Origin: Sphingobacteriia bacterium
GTDB taxonomy: Bacteria; Bacteroidota; Bacteroidia; Chitinophagales; Chitinophagaceae
Length of the DNA: 13,496 nt
Direction of reading: 5' to 3'
Assembly: GCA_004294465.1 (NCBI GenBank)
Contig: REAV01000177.1
Coordinates: 1-13,496 of the forward strand
Position numbers and translations under genes: made by a program. Shown in pieces: positions 1-7,586 of the stretch; the first letter of the stretch is position 1, and each line of letters begins with the position of its first letter. Below the pieces are notes generated by a model that had not been told where the DNA came from, did not search any database, and worked only from the letters and a program-made list of their open reading frames with translations.

Positions 1-959
1 TAATAGAAACAGTACGGCTAATAAAATCAGGTAACCCCAAGTACGATGCAATAAAATCCGATCAATTTTGTCGCTGTACATTTTTTTATCTAATGGTCCG
101 GGCTCTACCACATATTGATTCATAATCTGGCGAATATGTGTGTAGCGTTGCATAATTTCTTCAGCCTGTGTTTTGGTAGAATTGAATTGATGCGCAGTTA
201 CAATATTTTCAATTGTTGCCTGTTCCGAAACGGGCTGCAATTCATCGAAATTAATTAAATGATGGATTGCTGCATATTTACTCAAAGCAGGAAATTTGGA
301 TTGCATTGCTTCTATAGAAGCGGATGCTAATTTTTCTAGTTCTATAAAATCTGGTTTCGAAGCAATTGCTTCGGATTCTGTTGAGCTAGATAAAATGAGT
401 TTTGAGATAGCTTTCCTTAAATCTCCTAAAATGAGTTTTGAGATAGCTTTCCTTAAATCTCCTAAGCCTTTATTTTTTCTTGGGTTTACTGCAACAACCG
501 GTATGCCCAATTCTTTTTCTAGCCCGGCAATATCTATTTTGATATCTTTTTTGGCGGCCAGATCGTTCATGGTCAATGCCATGACCACAGGTATTTTTAA
601 ATCGATGATCTGACTACAAAAAAGTAAGTTTCTTTTTAAATTACTTGCATCAGCCACTAAAATGACCATATCGGCTTTTATATCGGGGTCGGTGCCCATC
701 AATACTTTATAAGCTACCCATTCATCCGATCGGCGCGGGTACAAACTGTAAGTACCCGGTAAATCAATTAACTCAGTATCTTTTTCTTTTTCTACGGAAT
801 AAACTCCTGTTTTTTTATCTACAGTGACCCCAGGAAAATTACCCACTTTTTGATTGAGGCCAGTGCATTGAACAACGAACTTTTTCCGCTATTGGGGTTT
901 CCTACTAATGCTATATGGTATTGCTGTTTAGACAAGGCTGCAAAACTAACTGCATGCAT
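1..959 (-). pseudogene. feoB: Ferrous iron transporter B, N-terminal GTPase part; frameshifted and cut by the window edge
   Basis: FeoB is the inner-membrane Fe(II) permease with a cytosolic N-terminal GTPase. Seen on the minus strand: from ATG at 959 the protein reads into the P-loop GNPNSGKS and then NAL. The reading frame is then lost at about 856-863 and would stop at 819-821. Continuing in the other frame from 861 to 1 gives 287 open codons with clear FeoB sequence: GLNQKVGNFPGVT (switch I), DLPGTYS (G3), a G4-like TMND, a helical region, and the start of the first membrane segment (YLILLAVLFLL) at the edge. Homologues have T-G after NAL, so about 4 nt (net -1) seem missing. The second frame also contains an in-frame 36-bp tandem duplication. 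A GTG at 1004 could extend the N-terminus, but it lies against the candidate promoter of the divergent peptidase, so ATG 959 is preferred. No feoA is visible upstream. The intact downstream frame suggests a recent mutation or a sequence error. Confidence 0.88.
391..462 (-). repeat. Perfect 36-bp tandem direct duplication inside feoB
   Basis: Two identical, directly adjacent 36-bp units occupy 391-426 and 427-462, and the first three bases of a third copy follow at 463-465. On the coding (minus) strand each unit encodes GDLRKAISKLIL, so the protein gains exactly 12 residues without a frame change. It lies after the G-domain, following the VNPRKNKGLG stretch, in the helical region before the membrane part. 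The perfect identity indicates a recent event, such as replication slippage or an assembly artefact. Confidence 0.95.
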
Positions 960-1005
960 TGGCAGTTGGTTACGATATCGGGAACAGAATTTGACTTCAT
1001 CCACT

Positions 1006-1013
1006 TACATTTG
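1006..1013 (+). promoter_or_regulatory. Candidate Bacteroidota -7 element for the M28 peptidase gene
   Basis: TACATTTG matches the Bacteroidota -7 consensus TAnnTTTG exactly and ends 17 nt before the ATG at 1031, giving a predicted leader of about ten bases. The nearest upstream TTG (991-993) is too close to be a well-spaced -33 element, so only the -7 half is supported. No Shine-Dalgarno sequence is visible. Confidence 0.45.
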
Positions 1014-1030
1014 TGGCATAATTTGATTTT

Positions 1031-2674
1031 ATGAAAAAATGGGCGGCCATTTTAGTGATTTTACCCTGTTTATTACAAGCGCAATCGAAGCGAAAAATAA
1101 GAATTGAAACAGAGAAAGAAAATGCAGTAATTGTAAATAATCTCAAAAAACATGTTCAATACCTGGCTGATGATAAATTGGAAGGTAGAAGAACTGGCTC
1201 AAAAGGAGAATTATTGGCAATGGAATATATCATTGAACAATACAAACAAATAGGGCTTCAGCCAAAAGGGTCCAATGGATTTGTGCAAGAATTTGAAATC
1301 AATGAAGGAAAGCAAATCAATCCTAGTACACTATTGACTATTGATGGAAAAAAATTGCAATTGCAAGATGATTATTTTCCTTTAGCATTCAGTGCATTAA
1401 AATCGGTGAAAGGGAAGCCAGCATTGGCTTTGAGCGAGGCCAATCAACCTTGGTTTAAAGATGTAGCAGAATGGCTGGAAGAAAATAAATCGAATCCACA
1501 TTTTGATATAGAAGAAGCCATTAAAAAAGAGGCTAGCAATGCAATAGCCAAAAAAGCTACTGCATTATTTTTAATGAATAGTTCAACTGCTGTAGATAAT
1601 GTGCAATTCAATAAAAATGATAAAACATCATCAATAGCTATTCCTGTTATTTATTTAACCAAACAGGGAGTAAAAAAATACCTGAACGATGCAACCGCAT
1701 CTTACTCTATCGAATTAGCCGTTTCTATCAGTGAGCAAATTAGAAAAGCCAGAAATATAGTGGGGTATATTAACAACAATGCAGCAAATACGGTAATTCT
1801 TGGGGCCCATTATGACCATTTGGGTTATGGCGAAGATAAAAATGCAATGGATACCGGCCATTTAGTGCACAATGGTGCAGATGACAATGCAAGCGGAACA
1901 GCTGCTTTAATAGAATTAACTCGTTTATTGCAGAAAAAATCACCAGCTGCAAACAATTACCTTATCATTAATTTTTCAGGAGAAGAGCTCGGATTGTTTG
2001 GCAGTAAATATTGGCTGGATAATCCAACAACTTCCATCACACCTAACTATATGATCAATATGGATATGGTAGGAAGATATGATACAGCTCGGAAATTAAC
2101 GATTGGTGGATACGGCACATCACCTGTTTGGGGAAGTATAATACCAGCTGTTGCAGGTAATTTGGCTTATAAAATAGACAGTGCAGGCAGTGGGCCAAGC
2201 GATCATGCCAGTTTTTACAGAAAAGATATTCCAGTATTGTTTTTATTTACAGGCAGTCATTCCGATTATCATAAAGCAACAGATGATTGGGATAAAATCC
2301 AGTATGATGGTGAGAAAGACATCATCAGAATGGTCTATTCAATTATTGAAAAGACCAACGATAAAGGTAAAATTGCTTTTACTAAAACTGCTGAACAACA
2401 AATGGGTAGGAGTACCCGTTTTACAGTTAGTTTAGGGGTGATTCCAGATTATGGTTTTTCTGGAACAGGCATGCGTATTGATGGTGTTAGCCCTGGAAAA
2501 TTAGCCGAGAAAAAAGGCTTGCAAGCAGGCGATATTTTATTGCAATTGGGAGAGTATAAATTCGTGGATGTAAATAGTTATATGCAGTCTTTGTCGAAAT
2601 TTAAAAAAGGCGATAAAACAATTTTAATCATCAAAAGAGGAACTGAAGAGAAAAAAATTGAGTTGGAGTTTTAA
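1031..2674 (+). CDS. Secreted M28-family zinc aminopeptidase with C-terminal PDZ domain
   Basis: Predicted to cleave peptides outside the cytoplasm. The protein is 547 aa. A signal peptide spans about residues 1-18 (lysines, then a hydrophobic core, then LQA before Gln). It has no lipobox, so it should be periplasmic or secreted rather than a lipoprotein. Residues about 35-240 hold the M28 N-terminal part with a PA-like insert. The M28 catalytic core follows, with a complete co-catalytic di-zinc set by analogy with Aeromonas aminopeptidase: H260 in HYDH, D285 in GADDNASG, catalytic E318 and ligand E319 in SGEELG, D345 in NMDMVG, and H414 in SDYHK. Residues about 462-545 form a PDZ domain (GMRIDGVSPG, then GLQAGDILLQLG) that may recognise substrate C-termini. 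The ATG at 1031 is favoured because it begins the signal peptide and lies 17 nt after a -7 element. The next gene starts 9 bp downstream, so the two are probably co-transcribed. Substrate unknown. Confidence 0.9.
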   Translation: MKKWAAILVILPCLLQAQSKRKIRIETEKENAVIVNNLKKHVQYLADDKLEGRRTGSKGELLAMEYIIEQYKQIGLQPKGSNGFVQEFEINEGKQINPSTLLTIDGKKLQLQDDYFPLAFSALKSVKGKPALALSEANQPWFKDVAEWLEENKSNPHFDIEEAIKKEASNAIAKKATALFLMNSSTAVDNVQFNKNDKTSSIAIPVIYLTKQGVKKYLNDATASYSIELAVSISEQIRKARNIVGYINNNAANTVILGAHYDHLGYGEDKNAMDTGHLVHNGADDNASGTAALIELTRLLQKKSPAANNYLIINFSGEELGLFGSKYWLDNPTTSITPNYMINMDMVGRYDTARKLTIGGYGTSPVWGSIIPAVAGNLAYKIDSAGSGPSDHASFYRKDIPVLFLFTGSHSDYHKATDDWDKIQYDGEKDIIRMVYSIIEKTNDKGKIAFTKTAEQQMGRSTRFTVSLGVIPDYGFSGTGMRIDGVSPGKLAEKKGLQAGDILLQLGEYKFVDVNSYMQSLSKFKKGDKTILIIKRGTEEKKIELEF

Positions 2675-2683
2675 ATTGGATTT

Positions 2684-3118
2684 ATGAAACTGCGCTTGGA
2701 TGTTGATGAAATCAATGATGACTTTTTTGAAGATACCCGATTATTGGGCATCACTGCTACAGTAAAAAATTACCAGTTCTGTATGCAGCTCAACAATATG
2801 CTGGGCTACGATTTCAGGCTAAACCCCGATATAGAAATTCACCTTAGAAAAAAAGAAAGAAATTATTATTTTTCTATTTATCAGTTTTCCGAAAACCATT
2901 CACCACTCATTCATTATCTCTACCAAAATCAATTTGACGGAGAATATTTATTGCCCGAATTCAAACACATGGATTTTTTGTGGTTGATGAAATACGATTA
3001 TGTGGATGATGAAAAATGCAATTGGATCAAACAAACCATTCGCAATTTAAATGGGGTTCAAATGATCACCGAATTAACCAATGAGCAAATCAAGAATAAG
3101 GGGAATATGATTTTTTAG
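2684..3118 (+). CDS. IPExxxVDY-family protein of unknown function
   Basis: A 144-aa protein resembling the IPExxxVDY family, which is largely confined to Bacteroidota and has no assigned function. The N-terminus (KLRLDVDEINDDFFEDTRLLGI) and the FRLNPDIEI stretch fit the family. The naming motif is present in variant form as LPEFKHMDF (residues 90-98), with Leu for Ile, Met for Val and Phe for Tyr. There is no signal peptide or membrane segment, so it should be cytoplasmic. It starts 9 bp after the M28 peptidase stop and probably shares its transcript, though no functional link is evident. It ends 30 bp from the convergent selD stop. The family is often found near pyruvate kinase, but no such gene is seen here. 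Confidence 0.75.
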   Translation: MKLRLDVDEINDDFFEDTRLLGITATVKNYQFCMQLNNMLGYDFRLNPDIEIHLRKKERNYYFSIYQFSENHSPLIHYLYQNQFDGEYLLPEFKHMDFLWLMKYDYVDDEKCNWIKQTIRNLNGVQMITELTNEQIKNKGNMIF

Positions 3119-3127
3119 ACGGCTATC

Positions 3128-3143
3128 ATTTCTATTTAGAAAT
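3128..3143. terminator. Weak AT-rich hairpin between convergent genes
   Basis: ATTTCT and AGAAAT form a perfect 6-bp stem with a 4-nt ATTT loop in the 30-bp gap between two convergent stop codons. The position suits a bidirectional terminator. However, the stem has a single G-C pair and no clear U-tract follows on either strand, so support is weak. Confidence 0.2.
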
Positions 3144-3148
3144 TCATC

Positions 3149-4204
3149 TTATAAAGCAACCGTAATTCTTTTTTCGTTTACTTGAGTAAGGGTGCCAATC
3201 GGTTCAGTAAAATCAGCCAATCCAAAATCAGCAAATACTTGCTGCACTTCATTAATAGCCGAAGGGTCTACTGCAATTAGAATTCCGCCATTTGTTTGAG
3301 GGTCGGGTAAAACAGAGAAAGCCTGCATCACATCAACTCCTTTTTCAAAAGACACTTGACTACTATAAGCATTCCAGTTTCTGTAAGTGGCATCAGGTAC
3401 AATTCTTTGTTTTAAATATTCCTTTGACGGCTCAATGATTTTAATTTTACTATAGTCAATTCTTGCCCCTAATCCACTGCCTTCGGCCATTTCCATTAAA
3501 TGACCAATCAATCCAAATCCAGTTACATCTGTCATTGCATGAACTCCATTTATTTTCCCTAAAGCTTCACCTACTTTATTGAGTTGATTTAATTGATGAA
3601 TTAAAATGGCTATATCAGTTTCACTTAGTAAACCTCTTTTTTGTGCTGTAGATAAAATGCCTACTCCCAAAGGCTTGGTTAAAAAAAGTACATCATTTTG
3701 TTTGGCTGTATTGTTTTGTTTGAGATGAGCAATATCTACAAGGCCATTTACTGATAATCCAAAAATAGGTTCAGTAGTATCTACACTATGCCCTCCTGCC
3801 AATGGAATACCTGCTTCTAAACACATAGACCTTCCTCCTTCAATGACTTCCTTGGCAATTTCAGGAGCTAGTTTATCAACCGGCCATCCTAAAATAGCCA
3901 GCGCCATAATCGGTTTTCCGCCCATTGCATATACATCGCTGATGGCATTTGCTGCAGCAATTCTTCCAAATTGAAATGGATCGTCTACAATCGGCACAAA
4001 AAAATCTGTGGTGCTGATCAATGCGGTGCCATTGCCTAAATCGTACACTGCTGCATCGTCTTTGCTGCTATTGCCAACCAATAAATTGGGATAATTGGGT
4101 TGCATACTCGAAGAAGCAAGTATGGTCTCTAAAACAGCGGGAGCAATTTTACAACCACAACCAGCACCATGAGATAATTGAGTGAGTTTGATTTCAGACA
4201 TCAT
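3149..4204 (-). CDS. selD: Selenide, water dikinase (selenophosphate synthetase)
   Basis: Makes selenophosphate from selenide and ATP, the selenium donor for selenocysteine and for 2-selenouridine in tRNA. The protein is 351 aa, normal for the family. The N-terminal loop SHGAGCGCK carries C16 and K19, matching the catalytic Cys17/Lys20 of E. coli SelD; the active-site residue is Cys, not selenocysteine. Metal-ATP site residues are present: D50/D51 in KDDAAVYDLGNGT, D67 in STTDFF, and NAISDVYAMGGKP (about 86-98). AIR-synthase-like N- and C-terminal folds follow, with TDVTGFGLIGHL and PDPQTNGGIL. The start could be either of two adjacent ATGs; the first is taken. It lies 36 bp downstream of birA on the same strand and is probably co-transcribed with it. 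No selA, selB or mnmH is visible in the window, so the acceptor pathway cannot be told. Confidence 0.96.
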   Translation of the reverse strand: MMSEIKLTQLSHGAGCGCKIAPAVLETILASSSMQPNYPNLLVGNSSKDDAAVYDLGNGTALISTTDFFVPIVDDPFQFGRIAAANAISDVYAMGGKPIMALAILGWPVDKLAPEIAKEVIEGGRSMCLEAGIPLAGGHSVDTTEPIFGLSVNGLVDIAHLKQNNTAKQNDVLFLTKPLGVGILSTAQKRGLLSETDIAILIHQLNQLNKVGEALGKINGVHAMTDVTGFGLIGHLMEMAEGSGLGARIDYSKIKIIEPSKEYLKQRIVPDATYRNWNAYSSQVSFEKGVDVMQAFSVLPDPQTNGGILIAVDPSAINEVQQVFADFGLADFTEPIGTLTQVNEKRITVAL

Positions 4205-4240
4205 TGTTTATTTCTACGAAAGTATAACCAACTGAGTAGC

Positions 4241-4999
4241 TTACCCAATCCATTCTACCGAACCATGCGCAAAATGATTTTCAATTCCAGCTTCAACTAC
4301 CAATTCACCAAATGGGTTAACCGATTTAATCAAGTAATCGCCCACAATATTATTTTTTCTCAATTTCACCATTTGCCCTTTTTTATACAACCGCTCATTG
4401 AACAAGGTCAATAAATCATCAAAACCCTGGTTTTTCAATTGATTGAAACGAGTTTCCAAAAACCCACAAAATTGTTTGGCAATCAGCATAGGATCGAGCG
4501 TATTGCCAGTGATCTGTTTAATTGAAACCACTTTTTTTGCTATATCAGGAAATTCAGTTTGGTTAACATTTATACCAATTCCAGCTATTGCCCAGGCCCA
4601 TTTATTGCCTTGTAAATTGTTTTCAATCAGTATTCCTGCTGCCTTTCTGTCACGCCAGTATAAATCATTGGGCCATTTGATGGTTAATTCTTCGATGATA
4701 TATGCAGATAAACAATCATATCCTGCAAGCGCAACTACCACACTTAATGCAAATTGCTGGTTGATGGAAAGGAAGCTACTATCTAAAACTACAGAAAGCA
4801 AGCAGTTCTCGCCTTTATTGGCAAACCAAGATTTACCCATCTGACCCTTTCCTGCTGTTTGTTCCCAGGTAAAAAAAGCAGCCCCGTGAGCAGCCAAATT
4901 AGCTTGCACCTTGTCCATGGCATAAATGTTGGTACTGCTTACAGAGGATAATTCTGTAAAGGGATTACCGATGATACTTTTAACAGCTAATCGTGGCAA
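4241..4999 (-). CDS. birA: Biotin--[acetyl-CoA-carboxylase] ligase, class I, TTG start
   Basis: Activates biotin to biotinyl-AMP and transfers it to the lysine of biotin carboxyl carrier proteins. The protein is 252 aa and lacks the N-terminal DNA-binding domain of E. coli BirA, so it is an enzyme only. Visible motifs are the SSTN substrate loop (about 21-24), the biotin/AMP loop GKGQMGKSW (50-58), KWPND (108-112), the catalytic Lys119 in RKAAGILIE, GIGINVNQ (140-147), and the small C-terminal BPL_C domain ending HGSVEWIG. No in-frame ATG precedes the SSTN motif: the first is codon 28, and an in-frame stop lies at 5036-5038. TTG at 4999 is therefore the best start, about 10 nt downstream of a predicted transcription start from the -7 element at 5017-5024. 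It is divergent from rsfS and upstream of selD. Confidence 0.93.
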   Translation of the reverse strand: MPRLAVKSIIGNPFTELSSVSSTNIYAMDKVQANLAAHGAAFFTWEQTAGKGQMGKSWFANKGENCLLSVVLDSSFLSINQQFALSVVVALAGYDCLSAYIIEELTIKWPNDLYWRDRKAAGILIENNLQGNKWAWAIAGIGINVNQTEFPDIAKKVVSIKQITGNTLDPMLIAKQFCGFLETRFNQLKNQGFDDLLTLFNERLYKKGQMVKLRKNNIVGDYLIKSVNPFGELVVEAGIENHFAHGSVEWIG

Positions 5000-5007
5000 A
5001 GAATTAC

Positions 5008-5015
5008 TATTTTTG
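5008..5015 (+). promoter_or_regulatory. Candidate -7 element for the rsfS-ftsH operon
   Basis: TATTTTTG is a full match to TAnnTTTG on the plus strand, 45 bp upstream of the rsfS start codon. Predicted transcription would begin near 5022. No convincing -33 TTG is seen at the right distance. It lies one base away from the oppositely oriented birA element. Confidence 0.4.
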
Positions 5016-5016
5016 G

Positions 5017-5024
5017 CAAAGTTA
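5017..5024 (-). promoter_or_regulatory. Candidate -7 element for birA-selD
   Basis: On the minus strand TAACTTTG is a full match to the Bacteroidota TAnnTTTG -7 consensus, 17 nt before the birA TTG codon. The predicted start is near 5010, giving a leader of about ten bases. A -33 element is not clear; the upstream TTG is about 29 bp away. Confidence 0.45.
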
Positions 5025-5060
5025 AAGAGGCAAAATTAATTAACTAAAATCTCAACATTA

Positions 5061-5465
5061 TTGGAACCACTTTCTGTTCTGAAAACACGCGAAAAAAGCG
5101 CCATTACCAGATTAACGCGTAACTCAAAAATTGTTAAAACTATTGTTCAGGCAATACTAGACAAAAAGGGTGAAAAAGTTATCAGCCTCGATTTAAGAAA
5201 AATACCCGAAGCTGCTGCTGATTTCTTTATTGTATGTGAAGCTTCTAGTACCACTCAGGTAAAAGCCATTAGTGATTATGTGGAAGATCAGGTAAAAAAA
5301 TTATGTGGCGAAATGCCCTATAAGCACGAAGGAAAAACCTTGGCTCAGTGGGTATTAATTGATTATGTGAATGTAGTAGTTCATGTAATGCACCCAGAAT
5401 CAAGAAAATTTTATCAATTAGAAGAAATGTGGAGCGATGCACCTCAACAATTACATGATTTGTAA
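5061..5465 (+). CDS. rsfS: Ribosome silencing factor RsfS (RsfS/YbeB/Iojap family), TTG start
   Basis: RsfS binds ribosomal protein L14 on the large subunit and blocks subunit joining, lowering translation when nutrients are short. The protein is 134 aa. The Iojap/RsfS domain runs from about residue 22 to 125. It is seen as KIVKTIVQAILDKKGEKV, then DLRKIPEAAADFFIVCEASSTTQVKAISDYV, then KHEGKTLAQWVLIDYVNVVVHVMHPESRKFYQLEEMWSDA, which are the family's conserved blocks. The first in-frame ATG is codon 85, deep inside the domain. Upstream in frame there is a stop at 5037 and no ATG, so TTG at 5061 is the best start; it gives a basic N-terminal extension of about 20 residues. It is divergent from birA and 58 bp upstream of ftsH, an arrangement I recall as common in Bacteroidota. 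Confidence 0.93.
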   Translation: MEPLSVLKTREKSAITRLTRNSKIVKTIVQAILDKKGEKVISLDLRKIPEAAADFFIVCEASSTTQVKAISDYVEDQVKKLCGEMPYKHEGKTLAQWVLIDYVNVVVHVMHPESRKFYQLEEMWSDAPQQLHDL

Positions 5466-5523
5466 TCAATCTTAAACAATTCATCTACAAAAAGTATTAT
5501 AACAGTAGCATTAAGCAATTTCA

Positions 5524-7584
5524 ATGGAAAACCCGCAACCGAATAAGATGATACCCGAAAAAGGAGATAGCCCTAAGAAAGGCCCAAAATTCAATATATA
5601 CTGGATCTACGCAATTATTGCAGTGATATTATTATCAGCACAGTTCATGAAATTCTCACCTGATTTAACCAAAACCAGCGAAAGAGAATTCTTTGATAAT
5701 ATGTTGATTCAAGGCGATGTAGATCGAATGGATATTGTAAAAAATAAAGAACGCATTCGTGTTTACATTAAAACAGAAAGTTTATCCAAAGATTTCTATG
5801 TAAAAAAATTCAAGAAGGATTTAAGCAAAGAAAAGTCTAAAGTAAATGGAGTGCCTTTGTTTGAGTTTGAAGTAACAGATATCAAAAGTTTTAAAGAAGA
5901 GTTGAAAGATATCTATACAGCAAATCCTACTATAGCAAGAGTTCCCGAAAATCCTATTTCAGATCCTGAATGGTTTGGCCCAGTGTTTAATACCATGCTT
6001 TCTTTATTATTTATTGTTGGAGCTTGGGTTTTATTAATGCGCAAAATGGGAGGCGGCGGCCCTGGCGGCGGAGGTGGACCTGGAGGAATTTTCAATATCG
6101 GAAAATCTAAAGCTACATTATTTGATAAAGGTGCTAAAGTAAATATTACTTTTTCTGATGTTGCCGGATTAGATGAGGCCAAAGTGGAAGTGATGGAAAT
6201 TGTTGATTTCCTCAAGAATCCCAAAAAATATACTTCTCTAGGAGGAAAAATTCCTAAGGGGGCATTGTTGGTAGGACCTCCGGGAACTGGAAAAACCTTA
6301 TTGGCCAAAGCAATGGCTGGTGAAGCTCAAGTTCCATTCTTTAGTTTAAGTGGAAGTGATTTCGTAGAAATGTTTGTAGGTGTTGGAGCAAGTAGAGTAA
6401 GAGATTTATTTAAACAAGCGCGCGAAAAAGCACCATGTATTATTTTCATTGATGAGATTGATGCGATAGGTAGAGCAAGAGGAAGAAACGCCATCATGAG
6501 TAACGATGAAAGAGAAAATACCTTGAATCAATTATTGGTGGAAATGGATGGATTTGGAGGAGATACTGGTATTATTATTTTAGCTGCAACGAATCGACCG
6601 GATGTATTGGATACTGCCTTGTTAAGACCAGGAAGATTTGATCGTCAGATATCTATTGATAAACCAGATGTTAAAGGGAGAGAAGCAATTTTAAAAGTTC
6701 ACTTACAACCGATCAAAGTATCTGAAACTTTGGATCTACATAAATTGGCTGAACAGACCCCTGGTTTTGCAGGAGCCGATATTGCCAACGTATGTAATGA
6801 AGCTGCATTGATTGCTGCACGTAAAGGAAAAGAAGCAGTTGATATGAGTGATTTCCAGGACGCTATTGATCGTGTGATTGGTGGTTTGGAAAAGAAAAAT
6901 AAAATCATCGCGCCGCATGAAAAGGCAATCATTGCTTATCATGAAGCTGGACATGCTGTTTGTGGATGGTTTTTAGAACATGCATATCCTTTATTAAAAG
7001 TAACCATTGTTCCAAGAGGTACGGCAGCATTAGGTTACGCTCAGTATACTCCTACAGAACAATATTTATATAATACCGATCAGTTAATGGATCAAATTTG
7101 TATGACATTAGGTGGAAGAGCTGCAGAAGAGATTTTCTTCGGAAAAATCTCTACTGGTGCTTCCAATGATCTGCAACAAATTACACGTATTGCCTACAGC
7201 ATGGTTACGGCATATGGTATGAATAAAAAAGTTGGTAACGTAAGTTTTTATGATCCTACTCAAGAAAATACATTTACCAAACCTTATTCTGAAGAAACAG
7301 GGAAAATTATTGATGAAGAAGTAAGAGGAATTATTGATAATGCTTATCAAATCACTTTGGATTTATTAACTTCCAAAAAGCACGAAGTTGAAGTGTTGGC
7401 AAAAGAATTACTTGATAAAGAAGTATTGCATAAATCTGATGTTGAAATTTTAATTGGCAAACGTCCTTTTGAAGAGAAAAAATTATTAGAGATAGAACCA
7501 GATTCAATTGTTGTGCCGGGTGCTGAAATAAATGATACTCCAAAAGAAGGAAATATCACTAATGATGAAACGCCAGTAAATTAA
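5524..7584 (+). CDS. ftsH: ATP-dependent zinc metalloprotease FtsH
   Basis: Membrane-anchored AAA+ protease that extracts and degrades misfolded membrane proteins and short-lived regulators. The protein is 686 aa. The first membrane helix is at about 25-42, the periplasmic FtsH extracellular domain at about 50-150, and the second helix at about 154-172. A Gly/Pro-rich linker (176-188) leads to the ATPase. Walker A is GPPGTGKT (251-258), Walker B is IIFIDEID (306-313), and the arginine-finger region is LRPGRFDR with R368 and R371. The protease domain has HEAGH (473-477) and the third zinc ligand D549 in GASNDL. The C-terminal tail is long and acidic. All catalytic residues are present. It follows rsfS by 58 bp and precedes the LUD gene by 2 bp, so it is probably translated as part of the same operon. 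Confidence 0.98.
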   Translation: MENPQPNKMIPEKGDSPKKGPKFNIYWIYAIIAVILLSAQFMKFSPDLTKTSEREFFDNMLIQGDVDRMDIVKNKERIRVYIKTESLSKDFYVKKFKKDLSKEKSKVNGVPLFEFEVTDIKSFKEELKDIYTANPTIARVPENPISDPEWFGPVFNTMLSLLFIVGAWVLLMRKMGGGGPGGGGGPGGIFNIGKSKATLFDKGAKVNITFSDVAGLDEAKVEVMEIVDFLKNPKKYTSLGGKIPKGALLVGPPGTGKTLLAKAMAGEAQVPFFSLSGSDFVEMFVGVGASRVRDLFKQAREKAPCIIFIDEIDAIGRARGRNAIMSNDERENTLNQLLVEMDGFGGDTGIIILAATNRPDVLDTALLRPGRFDRQISIDKPDVKGREAILKVHLQPIKVSETLDLHKLAEQTPGFAGADIANVCNEAALIAARKGKEAVDMSDFQDAIDRVIGGLEKKNKIIAPHEKAIIAYHEAGHAVCGWFLEHAYPLLKVTIVPRGTAALGYAQYTPTEQYLYNTDQLMDQICMTLGGRAAEEIFFGKISTGASNDLQQITRIAYSMVTAYGMNKKVGNVSFYDPTQENTFTKPYSEETGKIIDEEVRGIIDNAYQITLDLLTSKKHEVEVLAKELLDKEVLHKSDVEILIGKRPFEEKKLLEIEPDSIVVPGAEINDTPKEGNITNDETPVN

Positions 7585-7586
7585 TA

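Noticed and set aside
391..462. 36-bp direct repeats as a CRISPR array
   Set aside because: The unit length is CRISPR-like, but the two copies are contiguous with no spacer and lie in frame inside feoB coding sequence.
296..613. Plus-strand open frame of 105 codons
   Set aside because: It is antisense to well-conserved FeoB sequence, resembles no protein I know, and its internal peptide repeat is only the shadow of the 36-bp duplication.
856..863. Programmed ribosomal frameshifting to rescue feoB
   Set aside because: There is no slippery heptamer at the junction, and the expected Thr codon is missing as well. That points to a deletion rather than recoding.
819..1004. A separate small GTPase-like gene, or a GTG start at 1004
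   Set aside because: The sequence runs straight into FeoB in the shifted frame, so it is the 5' piece of the broken feoB. The GTG lies against the candidate promoter of the opposite gene, making ATG 959 more likely.
6049..6088. GC-rich Gly/Pro low-complexity stretch in ftsH as an insertion or artefact
   Set aside because: It codes in frame for the Gly-rich linker between the second membrane helix and the AAA+ domain, which is familiar from Bacteroidota FtsH proteins.
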